From contig NZ_JAEDAK010000006.1 in assembly GCF_016093275.1 (NCBI RefSeq), positions 226,938 through 290,937 of the forward strand: a DNA stretch of 64,000 nt. The letters are read 5' to 3'. Made by a program: the position numbers and the translations under genes. Shown in pieces: positions 37,719-46,961 of this stretch (the stretch's first letter is position 1; each line of letters begins with the position of its first letter). The stretch is from Inhella proteolytica (GTDB taxonomy: Bacteria > Pseudomonadota > Gammaproteobacteria > Burkholderiales > Burkholderiaceae_C). Below the pieces are notes generated by a model that saw nothing but the letters and a program-made list of their open reading frames with translations, was not told the origin of the DNA and searched no databases.

Positions 37719-38396
37719 GTGAACCCGCAGATCTGCGTGGCGCCGCTGGCGGCGCTGCAGGCCGATCTGCCCGAATGCCCCGAAGCCTGGTTGGCGCGCA
37801 GCGAAGCGGCGCGGCTCCAGGCTTTTTCCTTGCCGGCGCGCCGGCAGCGCTACCTGGCCGGGCGCTGGCTGCTGCGCCGCCTGCTGGGCGCTGCCAGCGG
37901 CCAGGCCCTGCCGCAGCTGGAGCAGGACGCCGAGGGCCGCAGCCTTTGCCCGACGCTGCCCCCGTGGCGGCTCTCGCTCAGCCACAGCGGCGACTGGTTT
38001 GCCGCCGCCGTGGCGGAAGAGGCCCTGGGCATCGACATCGAACAGCCGCGCCCCGGGCGCGATCTGGCCGCCCTGGCATCCGGCCTGGGCCTGCCGGACG
38101 CGCAGGCGCCGGCCTTCTACCGCCACTGGACGCTGGGTGAAGCCTGGCTCAAGCAGGGCCCGGGGCCGGGCCTGCTGGCGGCGCAGCGCCAGCTGCGCTG
38201 GGTGCCCGACCCCCAAGGGGCGGGGCGCTGCTGGCACCAGCCGGCGCACGACCTGCATCTGGCCCTGTGGGCGCCGCCCCAGGCCGTGCCGCGCTTCTGG
38301 CCCTACCCCGGCACGGCGCCCCTGGCATGGGCCGACCAGGGCCGCTGGGGGCCGGCCAGCGATGATCCCGCCCTGAACCGGAGTTTTTCCCCATGA
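37719..38396 (+). CDS. 4'-phosphopantetheinyl transferase (Sfp-type)
   Basis: Activates ACPs by transferring phosphopantetheine from CoA. 225 residues. SLSHSGDW is the CoA-contact block, Asp106 and Glu108 in GIDIEQ bind Mg2+, and TLGEAWLKQ is the (W/K)xxEAxxK motif. The start is GTG 37719, one base after the previous stop. As part of the cluster it presumably modifies the ACPs at 22179 and 22473. Confidence 0.9.
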   Translation: MNPQICVAPLAALQADLPECPEAWLARSEAARLQAFSLPARRQRYLAGRWLLRRLLGAASGQALPQLEQDAEGRSLCPTLPPWRLSLSHSGDWFAAAVAEEALGIDIEQPRPGRDLAALASGLGLPDAQAPAFYRHWTLGEAWLKQGPGPGLLAAQRQLRWVPDPQGAGRCWHQPAHDLHLALWAPPQAVPRFWPYPGTAPLAWADQGRWGPASDDPALNRSFSP

Positions 38397-39232
38397 GTGC
38401 CCCAGCCGAACAAGCCCAGATCACCCTGCAATCTCCCGACGGCGCGCGTGCCACCTTGCTGCTTCATGGCGGCCAACTCGTCAGCTGGGTGCCGGCGGGC
38501 GGGGCCGAGCAGCTCTACCTGTCGCCCACCAGCCGCTACGGCGCGGGTGTGGCGGTGCGTGGGGGCGTGCCGGTGATCTTTCCGCAGTTCGCCGCGCAGG
38601 GTGACGGGCCGCGGCATGGCGTGGCGCGCACGCGCGCCTGGGAGCTGGTGCAGCAGGAAACCGGTGACCGCGATGCCCTGGCCGTGCTGCGCCTGCAGGA
38701 CGACGCCGACACCCTGCGCGCCTGGCCGCAGGCCTTCGCTCTGGAGCTGACGGTGCGCATTGCCGGGCGCACGCTGGAGATGGAGCTGGCGGTGGAGAAC
38801 CGCGGCGAGGCGCGCTTCGCCTTTCAGGCCGCCTTGCACAGCTACTGGGCGGTCGAAGACGCCGCTCGCGTCGTCATCGAAGGCCTGCAGGACCGCCGCT
38901 ACCTGGACAGCCTGCGCGGCGAAGAGGGCGTGCAGCACAGCCACCGGCTGGAGCTGCTGCAGGGCCAGCCCATCGACCGCATCGTCTACGGCCCGGCCGC
39001 GCCGCTGCGCCTGGTGGGGCTGGGTGAAAGCAGCACGCGCCGGCTGCTGATCGAGACCGAAGGCTTTGACGACGCGGTGGTCTGGAACCCCGGCGCGAAC
39101 CATGGCCTGGCGGACCTGCCCGCCGAGGATTGGCGCCGCTTCGTCTGCCTGGAACTCGCCCAGATCGAGCACCGGCCGGTGCTGGACCCGGGCGAGGAAT
39201 GGGTCGCGCGTCAGACCCTCACTTGCCTTTAG
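38393..39232 (+). CDS. D-hexose-6-phosphate mutarotase (YeaD-like)
   Basis: Galactose-mutarotase-fold epimerase, 279 residues. GGVPVIFPQFA and HGVART (His75, Arg80) form the sugar-phosphate pocket; LHSYWAVED supplies the second histidine and VVWNPGANHGLAD the acidic catalytic segment. Likely interconverts alpha and beta glucose 6-phosphate. Its start overlaps the phosphopantetheinyl transferase stop, though a link to polyene synthesis is doubtful. The 3' end overlaps the next minus-strand gene by 14 nt. Confidence 0.87.
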   Translation: MSAPAEQAQITLQSPDGARATLLLHGGQLVSWVPAGGAEQLYLSPTSRYGAGVAVRGGVPVIFPQFAAQGDGPRHGVARTRAWELVQQETGDRDALAVLRLQDDADTLRAWPQAFALELTVRIAGRTLEMELAVENRGEARFAFQAALHSYWAVEDAARVVIEGLQDRRYLDSLRGEEGVQHSHRLELLQGQPIDRIVYGPAAPLRLVGLGESSTRRLLIETEGFDDAVVWNPGANHGLADLPAEDWRRFVCLELAQIEHRPVLDPGEEWVARQTLTCL

Positions 39233-39764
39233 TCGGCGCGGGCGGCTGGATGGGCTTGAGCCCGCCGCAGTCCGCCCCCAGCCAGCGCGCCTGGACCTGG
39301 GTCTTCATGGTCTGCGCCTGGCCCTTGCCGGTGCTGGTGAACTGCATGTCGCTGCGATAGCCCTCGCCGCCGCTGAAGGTGGTGCGGCCCTCGCCGTGGC
39401 CCTCCTTGCACTGCACCTTCCAGCGCCAGGTGCTGCCGCCGCGCTCGACGACCTCGGTCTTGCAGTCGTTCTGCCCTTGCGGGCTGCCCCAGGCGCTTTC
39501 TTTCATCGACTCGGCGCTGAAGCACATGCGGATGCCGCCGCTGGCCAGGTCGATGCCCTGGGCCTTCATGCGCTCCTGCATCATCTTGCGCACCTCGGGG
39601 GGCATTTGTGCCATCTCGGGCGGCATCTGGCCGGGGGTGGGCATGGGCTTGCCGTCCACCTCCAGGCTCAGGGTCTTCATCTCCCACAGACCGGGCTTGG
39701 AGGGCGGGCTTTGGGCCAGCGCCGTGCCGGCCAGCAGGATCAGCAGTAGGGGATCAAGGCGCAT
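39219..39764 (-). CDS. DUF3617 periplasmic protein
   Basis: Exported protein of 181 residues, signal peptide cleaved after ALAQ (about residue 18). KPGLWEMKTLSLEVDGKP at the start of the mature part, a Met/Pro-rich middle, two to three cysteines (MCFSAES, DCKTEV, VQCKEG) and a beta-rich end are the DUF3617 pattern. Function unknown. I start at MRLDP; an upstream in-frame start adds 13 residues without a signal-peptide shape. Confidence 0.8.
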   Translation of the reverse strand: MRLDPLLLILLAGTALAQSPPSKPGLWEMKTLSLEVDGKPMPTPGQMPPEMAQMPPEVRKMMQERMKAQGIDLASGGIRMCFSAESMKESAWGSPQGQNDCKTEVVERGGSTWRWKVQCKEGHGEGRTTFSGGEGYRSDMQFTSTGKGQAQTMKTQVQARWLGADCGGLKPIQPPAPTKGK

Positions 39765-39817
39765 CTCATGGCTCCTGTGGGGTTCTTGAGACCTGCCGCG
39801 CATGATTCAGCACAACC

Positions 39818-39900
39818 AAGTGCCACCGTGGAGCCGGCTCCGCCGGGCCACTGGTGGCGCCCCCTCCGGGGGAGGCGCCGCAGGCGCTTCGGGGGGAGGC
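39818..39900 (-). repeat. 83-nt stop-adjacent repeat, copy A
   Basis: An 83-nt element directly behind the psiF stop codon (no base between). Read on the minus strand it begins GCCTCCCCCCGAAGCG and ends CCACGGTGGCACTT. Copy B at 45498-45580 is roughly 85 percent identical by eye and has the same orientation relative to its upstream gene. The centre folds into a C-run/G-run hairpin (CCCCCGGAGGGGG). Confidence 0.75.
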
Positions 39901-40197
39901 TTACTTGCCCTTCAGGCACTCGGACATGAACTTCTTGCGCTCGTCGCCGGCCAGGTTCTTGGTTTTGGCGTCGGCATTGCAGGTCTTCATCTTGTCCTGC
40001 TGGGTGGCGGGGGCTGCAGGTGCTTCTGGCTTGGCCTTCAGGCAGTTGCTCATGAAGCTCTTGCGCTCCTCGCCGGCCAGGTTCTTGGTCTTGGCCTCGG
40101 CATTGCAGTGCTTCATCCTTTCCTGTTGCGGGCCGGCCCAGGCGCCACCGGCGGCCAAGGCGAACACAAGCATCAGGGGCAGGGCTTTGATCTTCAT
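39901..40197 (-). CDS. psiF: PsiF repeat protein
   Basis: Exported 98-residue protein with signal peptide (residues 1-21, cleaved after AWA). It contains two tandem PsiF repeats: MKHCNAEAKTKNLAGEERKS (29-48) and MKTCNADAKTKNLAGDERKK (70-89), each with a pair of cysteines, separated by a Pro/Ala linker. PsiF of E. coli is phosphate-starvation-induced; its function is unknown. The stop codon abuts repeat copy A. It lies 68 nt downstream of the kinase gene on the same strand. Confidence 0.87.
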   Translation of the reverse strand: MKIKALPLMLVFALAAGGAWAGPQQERMKHCNAEAKTKNLAGEERKSFMSNCLKAKPEAPAAPATQQDKMKTCNADAKTKNLAGDERKKFMSECLKGK

Positions 40198-40265
40198 CGC
40201 GTTTCCTCTCTGGGTGGATGCCAAGACGGCGGGGGGATCTTCCGTGAAGCGGCGCTCGCGTGGGG

Positions 40266-41696
40266 CTACAAGATGCGACGCGGGTGCGCCAGCTGCTCGT
40301 GCGCTGCATGCAGGCGGCGTACCAGCACCTTGATGAAGGCGCGATCGAAGCGGTGCTGGCACTCGCCCGAGAGCGAGCCGATCAGCTGCGGCGTGAAGCT
40401 CACCGTGGTGCAGACCTGGGTGACGCGCACATCGGTGCTGTGGGTGCGCATCTCGGGGTTGGGCGCCAGGTAGGCCATCTCGCCCACCGAGGTGCCCACG
40501 CCCAGCTGGGCGGCCACGCGGCCCTCGCGCACCACCTCCACCGCCCCCAGGGCAATGATGTGCACGCTGTTGCCCTCCTGGCCCCGCTTGAACAGATGGT
40601 GGCCGACGGGGTAGCGCCGCCAGCGCGCGCGCCGCACCACCTCCCACAGCTCCACGTCGCCGAACTCGGCAAAGAACTCCAGCTCGCGCAGCAGGTTGAA
40701 GCGCTCGGAGTCCTTCACCTCGGTGAAGCGGGCCAGCGGGATCAGCTGCTTGGCCACCAGGTCGGAGAGCGCGCGGGCGAACTCGTCCCAGTCGCGGTAG
40801 CGGTCCTCGGGGCGCTTGGCCAGGGCGCGCAGCACCACCGCGTCCATCTCCGGGCCCACGCCATCGCGCAGCTCCTGCAGGGACTTGGGGGGCTGGTGGT
40901 AGATCTGGTGCATCAGCGCCATCTGCGCCGGCGCCTCGAAGGGCGGCTTGCCGGCGATCAGGTGGTAAAGCACGGCGCCGAGCGCGTACATGTCGGCGCG
41001 GGCGTCCAGGTCGCCGCCTTCCAGCTGCTCGGGCGCCATGTAGGCGAGCGAGCCGACGCGGTGCACCTGGGTCTGGTCGCTCTCCAGGTGCAGGGCGGAG
41101 CCGAAATCGCTGACCTTCACGTCCACCGCCTGGCCCTGCTCGTCGATGACGGCGAGCAGGTTGGCGGGTTTGACATCGCGGTGGATGAGCCCTTGGCGGA
41201 AGCAGTAGCCCAGCGCCATCGCGCACTTGAAGCCCAGTTCGACGATCTGGTCGAGTGGCAGCAGGCGGTCGGCGCGGCAGAAATGCTTGAGCGTGACGCC
41301 CGGCACGAACTCCATCACCAGATAGGGCTCGGGCGCATCCGTCACGGCGTCGAGGATCTGCACCACGTTCGGGTGCGTCAGCCGCCCGGCGAGCGAGGCC
41401 TCGGCAGCGAAGAAATGGTCGCGCATGTTCAGCGCGGCCTCGCCGCTGCGGCTGGCCTCCTTCCAGGCGCGCACCTTCTTGATCGCCACATGGCGGTCCT
41501 GGAAGGCGTCGTGGCAGAGGAAGACGTCGGCCGTCGCCCCCTCGCCCAGGCGCCGGATCACCTTGTACTTGCCGATGTGGCTGGGCAGTTCCGCCTGCGA
41601 GGGCGGCTCGCTGGCCGGAAAGGTGGAGCTCGGCGGCAGGCTTTCGCCGGTGGCCGAGCTGGCGGGCGGGGTGGACATGGGGCCTGATCCTGCCAT
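40266..41696 (-). CDS. Ser/Thr protein kinase with cyclic-nucleotide-binding domain
   Basis: Cytoplasmic Hanks-type kinase, 476 residues, no membrane segment. A Ser/Pro-rich N terminus (1-40) precedes the kinase (43-300): GEGATADVF glycine loop, AIKK lysine, [10 protein letters not shown] catalytic loop, DFG metal motif, and APEQ activation-segment end, all intact. Residues about 345-460 form a cyclic-nucleotide-binding-type barrel ([21 protein letters not shown]). The ligand could be cAMP or cGMP. The start may instead be the ATG six codons later (MSTPP). It is divergent from argS with 65 nt between. Confidence 0.88.
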   Translation of the reverse strand: MAGSGPMSTPPASSATGESLPPSSTFPASEPPSQAELPSHIGKYKVIRRLGEGATADVFLCHDAFQDRHVAIKKVRAWKEASRSGEAALNMRDHFFAAEASLAGRLTHPNVVQILDAVTDAPEPYLVMEFVPGVTLKHFCRADRLLPLDQIVELGFKCAMALGYCFRQGLIHRDVKPANLLAVIDEQGQAVDVKVSDFGSALHLESDQTQVHRVGSLAYMAPEQLEGGDLDARADMYALGAVLYHLIAGKPPFEAPAQMALMHQIYHQPPKSLQELRDGVGPEMDAVVLRALAKRPEDRYRDWDEFARALSDLVAKQLIPLARFTEVKDSERFNLLRELEFFAEFGDVELWEVVRRARWRRYPVGHHLFKRGQEGNSVHIIALGAVEVVREGRVAAQLGVGTSVGEMAYLAPNPEMRTHSTDVRVTQVCTTVSFTPQLIGSLSGECQHRFDRAFIKVLVRRLHAAHEQLAHPRRIL

Positions 41697-41761
41697 CAGT
41701 CCTGCGGGGCGGCCATGCGGGCTTGAGAGCAGTTGTTGCTTCGCCTCCTAGAATCCCCAGC

Positions 41762-43486
41762 ATGATTCATGCCACCCAGGCCCTGCTCGATGCCTTGGGC
41801 GCCGCCCTGTGCGAGATCGCCCCCGAGAACCCTCCCGCTCCCACCTTCGAGGCCCCCAAGCAGGCCAGCCACGGCGATCTGGCCGTCACCTCGGCCATGC
41901 AACTGGCCAAGGCGCTGAAGGCCAACCCGCGTGAACTGGCCACCCGGCTGGTGGCGGCGTTGAACGCCCAGCCCGCGGTGCAGCAGTGGGTGGACGCCAT
42001 CGAGATCGCCGGCCCCGGCTTCGTGAACCTGCGCCTCAAGCCCGCCGCCAAGCAGGCGGTGGTGGCCGAGGTGCTGCAGGCCGGCGCCGCCTTCGGCTGC
42101 CAGCAGGTCAAGGACCCGCGCCGCGTGCTGGTGGAATTCGTCTCCGCCAACCCCACCGGTCCTCTGCATGTGGGCCATGCCCGCCAGGCCGCGCTGGGCG
42201 ATGCCGTGTGCAGCCTGCTCGCCACCCAGGGCCATGAGGTGACGCGCGAGTTCTATTACAACGACGCCGGGGTGCAGATCGCCACGCTGGCGCGCAGCAC
42301 GCAGCTGCGCCTGCAGGGCTTCAAACCGGGCGACCCCTGCTGGCCCACCGACCCCGAAAACCCCGAGAGCAAGGGCTTCTACAACGGCGACTACATCCAG
42401 GACATCGCCGACGCATTTGCCCGCCAGGAGACCGTCAAGGCCGATGACCGCGAGTTCACCGGCTCGGGCGACCCCGAAGACCTGGACGGCCTCCGTCAGT
42501 TCGCCGTCGCCTACCTGCGCCACGAGCAGGACCTGGACCTGCAGGCCTTCGGCCTCAAGTTCGACAACTACTTCCTTGAATCCAGCGTCTACGCCAACGG
42601 CCAGCTGGAGGCCGCCGTGCAGCGCATGGTGGACAGCGGCAAGACCTACGAGAAGGACGGCGCGCTCTGGTTCCGCTCGACCGACTACGGCGACGACCAG
42701 GACCGCGTGATGCGCAAGCGCGAGGGCGGCTTCACCTACTTCGTGCCCGACGTGGCCTACCACGTCAACAAGTTCAAGCGCGGCTACAGCCAGTGCATCA
42801 ACATCCAGGGCACCGACCACCACGGCACCATCGCCCGCGTGCGCGGCGGCCTGCAGGCGCAGGGCCTGGGCATCCCGCAAGGTTTCCCGGACTACATGCT
42901 GCACAAGATGGTCACCGTGATGCGCGGCGGCCAGGAGGTCAAGATCAGCAAGCGCGCCGGCTCCTACGTGACGCTGCGCGACCTGATCGACTGGACCAGC
43001 CGCGACGCGGTGCGCTTCTTCCTGATCAGCCGCAAGGCCGACACCGAGTTCGTGTTCGACATCGACCTCGCGCTCAAGGCCTCGGATGAAAACCCGGTCT
43101 TCTACGTGCAGTACGCGCACGCGCGCATCTGCTCGGTGCTGCGCACCTGGGGCGGTGAAGTCGGCGCTGGTGCGGACCTGAGCCTGCTGACGGCCCCGAC
43201 CGAACTGGCCCTGATGGCCAAGCTGGCCGAGTTCCCCAAGATGCTGAGCCAGGCCGCCAAGGACCTGACGCCGCACGACATCGCGTTCTACCTGCGCGAT
43301 CTGGCCGGCGCCTTCCACAGCTACTACGCGGCTGAGCGCTTCATCGTCGATGACGCCGCGCTCTGCCGCGCCCGCATGGCCCTGCTGGCGGCCACCCGTC
43401 AGGTGCTGGCCAACGCCCTGGCCGTGCTGGGCGTTTCGGCCCCTGAATCCATGGCCCGGGAAGACCGAGAGGAATCTGCTGCATGA
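41762..43486 (+). CDS. argS: Arginyl-tRNA synthetase
   Basis: Class I synthetase, 574 residues. The HIGH motif is HVGH at residues 136-139 in [11 protein letters not shown], and the KMSKS-like site is KISKRAG. The N-terminal additional domain and the C-terminal anticodon-binding helical bundle are complete. The start ATG 41762 is followed four bases later by the overlap of the next gene only at its far end (43483). Confidence 0.97.
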   Translation: MIHATQALLDALGAALCEIAPENPPAPTFEAPKQASHGDLAVTSAMQLAKALKANPRELATRLVAALNAQPAVQQWVDAIEIAGPGFVNLRLKPAAKQAVVAEVLQAGAAFGCQQVKDPRRVLVEFVSANPTGPLHVGHARQAALGDAVCSLLATQGHEVTREFYYNDAGVQIATLARSTQLRLQGFKPGDPCWPTDPENPESKGFYNGDYIQDIADAFARQETVKADDREFTGSGDPEDLDGLRQFAVAYLRHEQDLDLQAFGLKFDNYFLESSVYANGQLEAAVQRMVDSGKTYEKDGALWFRSTDYGDDQDRVMRKREGGFTYFVPDVAYHVNKFKRGYSQCINIQGTDHHGTIARVRGGLQAQGLGIPQGFPDYMLHKMVTVMRGGQEVKISKRAGSYVTLRDLIDWTSRDAVRFFLISRKADTEFVFDIDLALKASDENPVFYVQYAHARICSVLRTWGGEVGAGADLSLLTAPTELALMAKLAEFPKMLSQAAKDLTPHDIAFYLRDLAGAFHSYYAAERFIVDDAALCRARMALLAATRQVLANALAVLGVSAPESMAREDREESAA

Positions 43487-44121
43487 GTGAAGCGAAGAAG
43501 GCGCCGTCGTCCAAGGGCGGCGCGCAGAAGGGTGGTTTTGGCCTTGGCCTGGTGGTGGGCCTGCTGCTCGGCCTGGCCATCGCCCTGGGCGTGGCGCTCT
43601 ACGTCACCAAGGTGCCCATCCCCTTTGTGGACAAGACCCCGCAGCGCAATGCCGAGCTGGACGCGGCTGAGGCGGCGGCGAACAAGAACTGGGATCCGAA
43701 TGCCGGACTGAACGGTGGCAAGAGCCGCGTGGCGGCCAGCGGGGTGGTGGCGGCGGCCTCGGTGCCATCGGCCCCGGCCAGCGCGGCACCCGTGCCCGCG
43801 CCGACCCCGACCCCCGTGCCGCAGGCCAGCGCCGTGGCCACCAAGCCCACCGAGCCGGCCGCCAGCAAGCCGGCGGGCGCCGACCCCTACGTCTACTTCG
43901 TGCAGGCCGGCGCCTTCACCAAGCCCGAGGAAGCCGAGCAGCAGCGCGCCCGCCTGGGTCTGCAGGGCTTCAATGCCAAGGTCTACGAGCGCGAGGCCAA
44001 TGGCCGCGTGGTGTACCGCGTGCGCATCGGCCCCTTCGACATGAAGGCCGACGCCGACACCCTGCACGCGCAAGTGCAGGATGCCGGCCTGGAAGCCGCC
44101 GTGGTGCGCGCCCAGCGCTGA
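43483..44121 (+). CDS. SPOR-domain protein
   Basis: Bitopic inner-membrane protein of 212 residues: short cytoplasmic N terminus, one membrane helix (about 19-42), a long Ala/Pro-rich periplasmic linker (85-135), and a C-terminal SPOR domain (136-212; [27 protein letters not shown]). SPOR domains bind denuded septal peptidoglycan, so it should localise to the division site, like FtsN. The start overlaps argS (ATGA). Confidence 0.9.
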   Translation: MSEAKKAPSSKGGAQKGGFGLGLVVGLLLGLAIALGVALYVTKVPIPFVDKTPQRNAELDAAEAAANKNWDPNAGLNGGKSRVAASGVVAAASVPSAPASAAPVPAPTPTPVPQASAVATKPTEPAASKPAGADPYVYFVQAGAFTKPEEAEQQRARLGLQGFNAKVYEREANGRVVYRVRIGPFDMKADADTLHAQVQDAGLEAAVVRAQR

Positions 44122-44139
44122 ACAACCGGAACGTCCCCG

Positions 44140-44814
44140 ATGAAGCACTCCACCCGACGCCAGGCCCTGGGCCTGCTGGCTGCCAGCCCCCTAGGCGCCC
44201 TGCACGCGACGGCGCAGGCCTCTGACTGGCGCCCCGGCCCCGAGCATTTCCGCCGCCTGCGCCAGCCGCTGCGCCGCCCGGCCGGCAAGCTCGAACTGAT
44301 CGAGTTCTTCTGGTACGGCTGCCCGCATTGCTTCGAGTTGGAACCGCATCTGCAGGTGTGGCTCAAGCGCCTGCCGCCCACGGTCGAGTTCAAGTCGGTG
44401 GCGGTGCCCATCCGCGGCTATTCGGTGCAGCACCAGCGCCTGTTCTTCACCCTGCAGGCCATGGGGGTGGAGCACAAGTTCCGCGCCAGCATCTTCCAGG
44501 CCCTGCACCGCCAGGGGCAGGACCTGGGCAACAACGTGGAAATGATCAAGCTGCTGCAGCCGCAGGGCCTGGACGTGGCGCTGTTCGAGCGCACCTGGGC
44601 GGCCTTCGACCCCAAGGCCTTCAGCGCCGCCCAGATCCGTGCCGCCAATCAGATGGCCGATGACTATGGTGTCGAGGGCGTGCCCACGCTGGGCCTGGGC
44701 GGGCTCTACACCACCTCGCCTTCGCTGGCGGGCGCCGGCCAGCCGCCGGCCGAGGCCGCGCGCCGCACCTTCGCAACCCTGGACTTCCTGATCCAGAACT
44801 ACGGAAAAGTCTGA
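44140..44814 (+). CDS. dsbA: Thiol:disulfide interchange protein DsbA (CPHC)
   Basis: Periplasmic oxidoreductase of 224 residues. The active site is Cys61-Pro-His-Cys64 (FFWYGCPHC), the classic DsbA sequence, and GVPTL near residue 178 carries the cis-proline. The leader MKHSTRRQALGLLAAS has two adjacent arginines and resembles a Tat signal, unusual for DsbA. A paralogue follows after two bases. Confidence 0.9.
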   Translation: MKHSTRRQALGLLAASPLGALHATAQASDWRPGPEHFRRLRQPLRRPAGKLELIEFFWYGCPHCFELEPHLQVWLKRLPPTVEFKSVAVPIRGYSVQHQRLFFTLQAMGVEHKFRASIFQALHRQGQDLGNNVEMIKLLQPQGLDVALFERTWAAFDPKAFSAAQIRAANQMADDYGVEGVPTLGLGGLYTTSPSLAGAGQPPAEAARRTFATLDFLIQNYGKV

Positions 44815-44816
44815 GC

Positions 44817-45497
44817 ATGAGCCAAGTCTTCACCCGCCGCACCGGCCTGACCCTGCTGGCCGCTGCCGCCGCCGGCCTGCCGACCCTGGCCGCTGCCCAG
44901 GGCGCGCCGCGCGCCGGCCAGCACTACCGCAAGCTCAGCCAGCGGCTGCCCGCCAGCCCGGGCAAGATCGAGGTGGTTGAGTTCTTCTGGTACGGCTGCC
45001 CGGCCTGCAATGCTTTCGAGGCCGTGCTGCAGCCCTGGGTCAAGCAGCTGCCGCCCACCATGCAATTCCGCCACAGCCACATCGGCGGGCGTGCGCAGGT
45101 CAAGCCGCACCAGCGCCTGTTCTTCGCGCTGCAGACCATGGGCGTGGAGCACCAGTTCCGCAGTGCCATCTTTGCCGCCATCCACCAGCAGCACCAGGCG
45201 CTGGACAAGCCCGAGGACATGATCAAGCTGCTGCAGCCCCTGGGCCTGGACGTGGCCAAGTTCAACAGCACCTGGGCCGCATTGGATCCGAAGGGCATGG
45301 GCGGCGTGCGCATCACCCAGGCCGACAAGCTGGCCGAGGCCTATGGCCTGGACGGCGTGCCCACGCTGGGCATTGGCGGGCTCTACACCACCTCGCCCAG
45401 CAAGGCCTCCACCGGCGAGCAGCTCAACGCCCTGCAGGGCGGCCAGCGCGCGCTGATGGTCACCGAATACCTCGTCAACAACTTCGGCAAGGTATGA
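44817..45497 (+). CDS. DsbA paralogue with CPAC active site
   Basis: 226-residue homologue of the preceding gene, beginning two bases after its stop. The active site is Cys61-Pro-Ala-Cys64 (FFWYGCPAC), at exactly the same residue numbers as in the first copy. The cis-Pro block GVPTLGIGGLYTTSPS is nearly identical. Its leader also shows paired arginines (TRRTGLTLL). The CPAC dipeptide should change redox potential relative to CPHC, so the pair may have separate clients. The stop codon abuts repeat copy B. Confidence 0.88.
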   Translation: MSQVFTRRTGLTLLAAAAAGLPTLAAAQGAPRAGQHYRKLSQRLPASPGKIEVVEFFWYGCPACNAFEAVLQPWVKQLPPTMQFRHSHIGGRAQVKPHQRLFFALQTMGVEHQFRSAIFAAIHQQHQALDKPEDMIKLLQPLGLDVAKFNSTWAALDPKGMGGVRITQADKLAEAYGLDGVPTLGIGGLYTTSPSKASTGEQLNALQGGQRALMVTEYLVNNFGKV

Positions 45498-45580
45498 CCC
45501 ACCCCCGAAGCGGCTGCGCCGCCTCCCCCTCAAGGGGGCCGCACCAGTGGCCCGGCAGAGCCGGTTCCACGGTGCGACTT
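45498..45580 (+). repeat. 83-nt stop-adjacent repeat, copy B
   Basis: Begins directly after the TGA of the second DsbA gene: CCCACCCCCGAAGCGG at the left, CCACGGTGCGACTT at the right, with a CCCCCTCAAGGGGG hairpin in the middle. Its reverse complement aligns over the whole length with copy A at 39818-39900. The lptA ribosome-binding site (AAGGA) follows four bases after its end. Confidence 0.75.
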
Positions 45581-45594
45581 GATAAGGACCGAGC

Positions 45595-46212
45595 ATGACG
45601 GTATTGAGGGGCAGGTTCGTGGCGGCGACGCTGCTGGCCCTGGGAATGGCCTGCGTCGCCCAGGCCGCCAAGGACGACCGCACCAAGCCGCTGATCATCG
45701 AGAGCGACCAGGGCGGCACCATCAACCAGCAGACCGGCCGCACCGAATGGACCGGGCCGGTGCTGCTGGTGCAGGGCAGCCTGCAGGTGCGCGCCAGCCG
45801 CCTGGAGGCCGAGCGGCGCGCGGACGACAGCCACTTCGCCGTGGCGGCCGGCAAGCCCAGTGAGCCGGTGCGCTTCAGCCAGGCGCTGAACACGCCGGGC
45901 GAGACGCTGGAGGGCAGTGCCGAGCGCATCGAGTACGACACCCGGGCCGAGACCGTGCGCTTTGCCGGCGGTGCCCTGGTGCGCCGCATGAAGGGCAACC
46001 AGGTGCTGGACGAGCTGACCGGCGCCACCATCGTCTACAACAGCCGCTCCGAGATCCTCAGCGTTGAGCCTGGCCAGACCTCGCCGCAGCCGCAGGGCAA
46101 GGTGCGGGTGGTGATGATGCCCCGGCCCGCGCCGGCGGCCTCGGCGCCGGCCGCACCCGCCAGCAGCGTGCCCCTGCAGACGACGCCGGCCTTGCCGCCG
46201 CCGAAGAAATGA
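45595..46212 (+). CDS. lptA: LPS transport periplasmic protein LptA
   Basis: Periplasmic bridge protein for lipopolysaccharide, 205 residues, with a signal peptide cleaved after AQA (about 24). The OstA-type beta-jellyroll begins [20 protein letters not shown], and [17 protein letters not shown] continues the repeated strands. A Pro/Ala-rich tail (175-205) is longer than in E. coli. lptC and kdsC, which commonly precede it, are absent here; DsbA genes are in their place. The stop overlaps lptB (ATGA). Confidence 0.92.
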   Translation: MTVLRGRFVAATLLALGMACVAQAAKDDRTKPLIIESDQGGTINQQTGRTEWTGPVLLVQGSLQVRASRLEAERRADDSHFAVAAGKPSEPVRFSQALNTPGETLEGSAERIEYDTRAETVRFAGGALVRRMKGNQVLDELTGATIVYNSRSEILSVEPGQTSPQPQGKVRVVMMPRPAPAASAPAAPASSVPLQTTPALPPPKK

Positions 46213-46961
46213 CGCAGGCTCCCAGCCGCCTGGAGGCCCAGGGCCTGCAGAAGAGTTATGGCGTGCGCAAGGTCGTCAAGGACGTGCACGTCTCGGTGTC
46301 CGGTGGCGAGGTGGTGGGCCTGCTCGGCCCCAATGGGGCGGGCAAGACGACGAGCTTCTACATGATCGTCGGCCTGGTGCGCGCCGATGCCGGCGTGATC
46401 CGCATCGACGGCCAGGAGGTGCAGCACCAGCCCATCCACCGCCGCTCGCGCCTGGGCCTGAGCTACCTGCCGCAGGAAGCCTCGATCTTCCGCAAGCTCA
46501 ACGTCGAGCAGAACATCCGCGCCGTGCTGGAGCTGCAGCTCGACGAGAAGGGCAAGCCCTGGGCGACGGCGCGCATCGACGCTGCGCTCGAAGGCCTGCT
46601 GAAGGATCTGTCGATCGAGAAGCTGCGCGACACCCCGGCTCCCGCGCTCTCGGGCGGCGAGCGCCGCCGCGTGGAGATCGCCCGTGCCCTGGCCACGCAG
46701 CCGCGCTTCATCCTGCTGGACGAGCCCTTCGCCGGTGTGGACCCGATTGCGGTGCTGGAGATCCAGCGCATCATCCACTTCCTCAAGGAACGCGGCATCG
46801 GGGTCTTGATCACCGACCACAACGTGCGCGAGACCCTGGGCATTTGCGACCGCGCCTACATCATCAGCGACGGCCGCGTGCTGGCCGAAGGGGAGCCCGA
46901 GGCCATCGTGGCCAACCCCGACGTGCGCAAGGTCTATCTCGGCGAGCACTTCCGCATGTGA
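46209..46961 (+). CDS. lptB: LPS export ABC transporter ATPase LptB
   Basis: ABC ATPase of 250 residues that powers LPS extraction with LptFG and LptC. Walker [10 protein letters not shown], signature [15 protein letters not shown], Walker [14 protein letters not shown] and the H-loop TDHNVRE are all intact. Directly precedes rpoN, the standard order in proteobacteria. Confidence 0.96.
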   Translation: MTQAPSRLEAQGLQKSYGVRKVVKDVHVSVSGGEVVGLLGPNGAGKTTSFYMIVGLVRADAGVIRIDGQEVQHQPIHRRSRLGLSYLPQEASIFRKLNVEQNIRAVLELQLDEKGKPWATARIDAALEGLLKDLSIEKLRDTPAPALSGGERRRVEIARALATQPRFILLDEPFAGVDPIAVLEIQRIIHFLKERGIGVLITDHNVRETLGICDRAYIISDGRVLAEGEPEAIVANPDVRKVYLGEHFRM

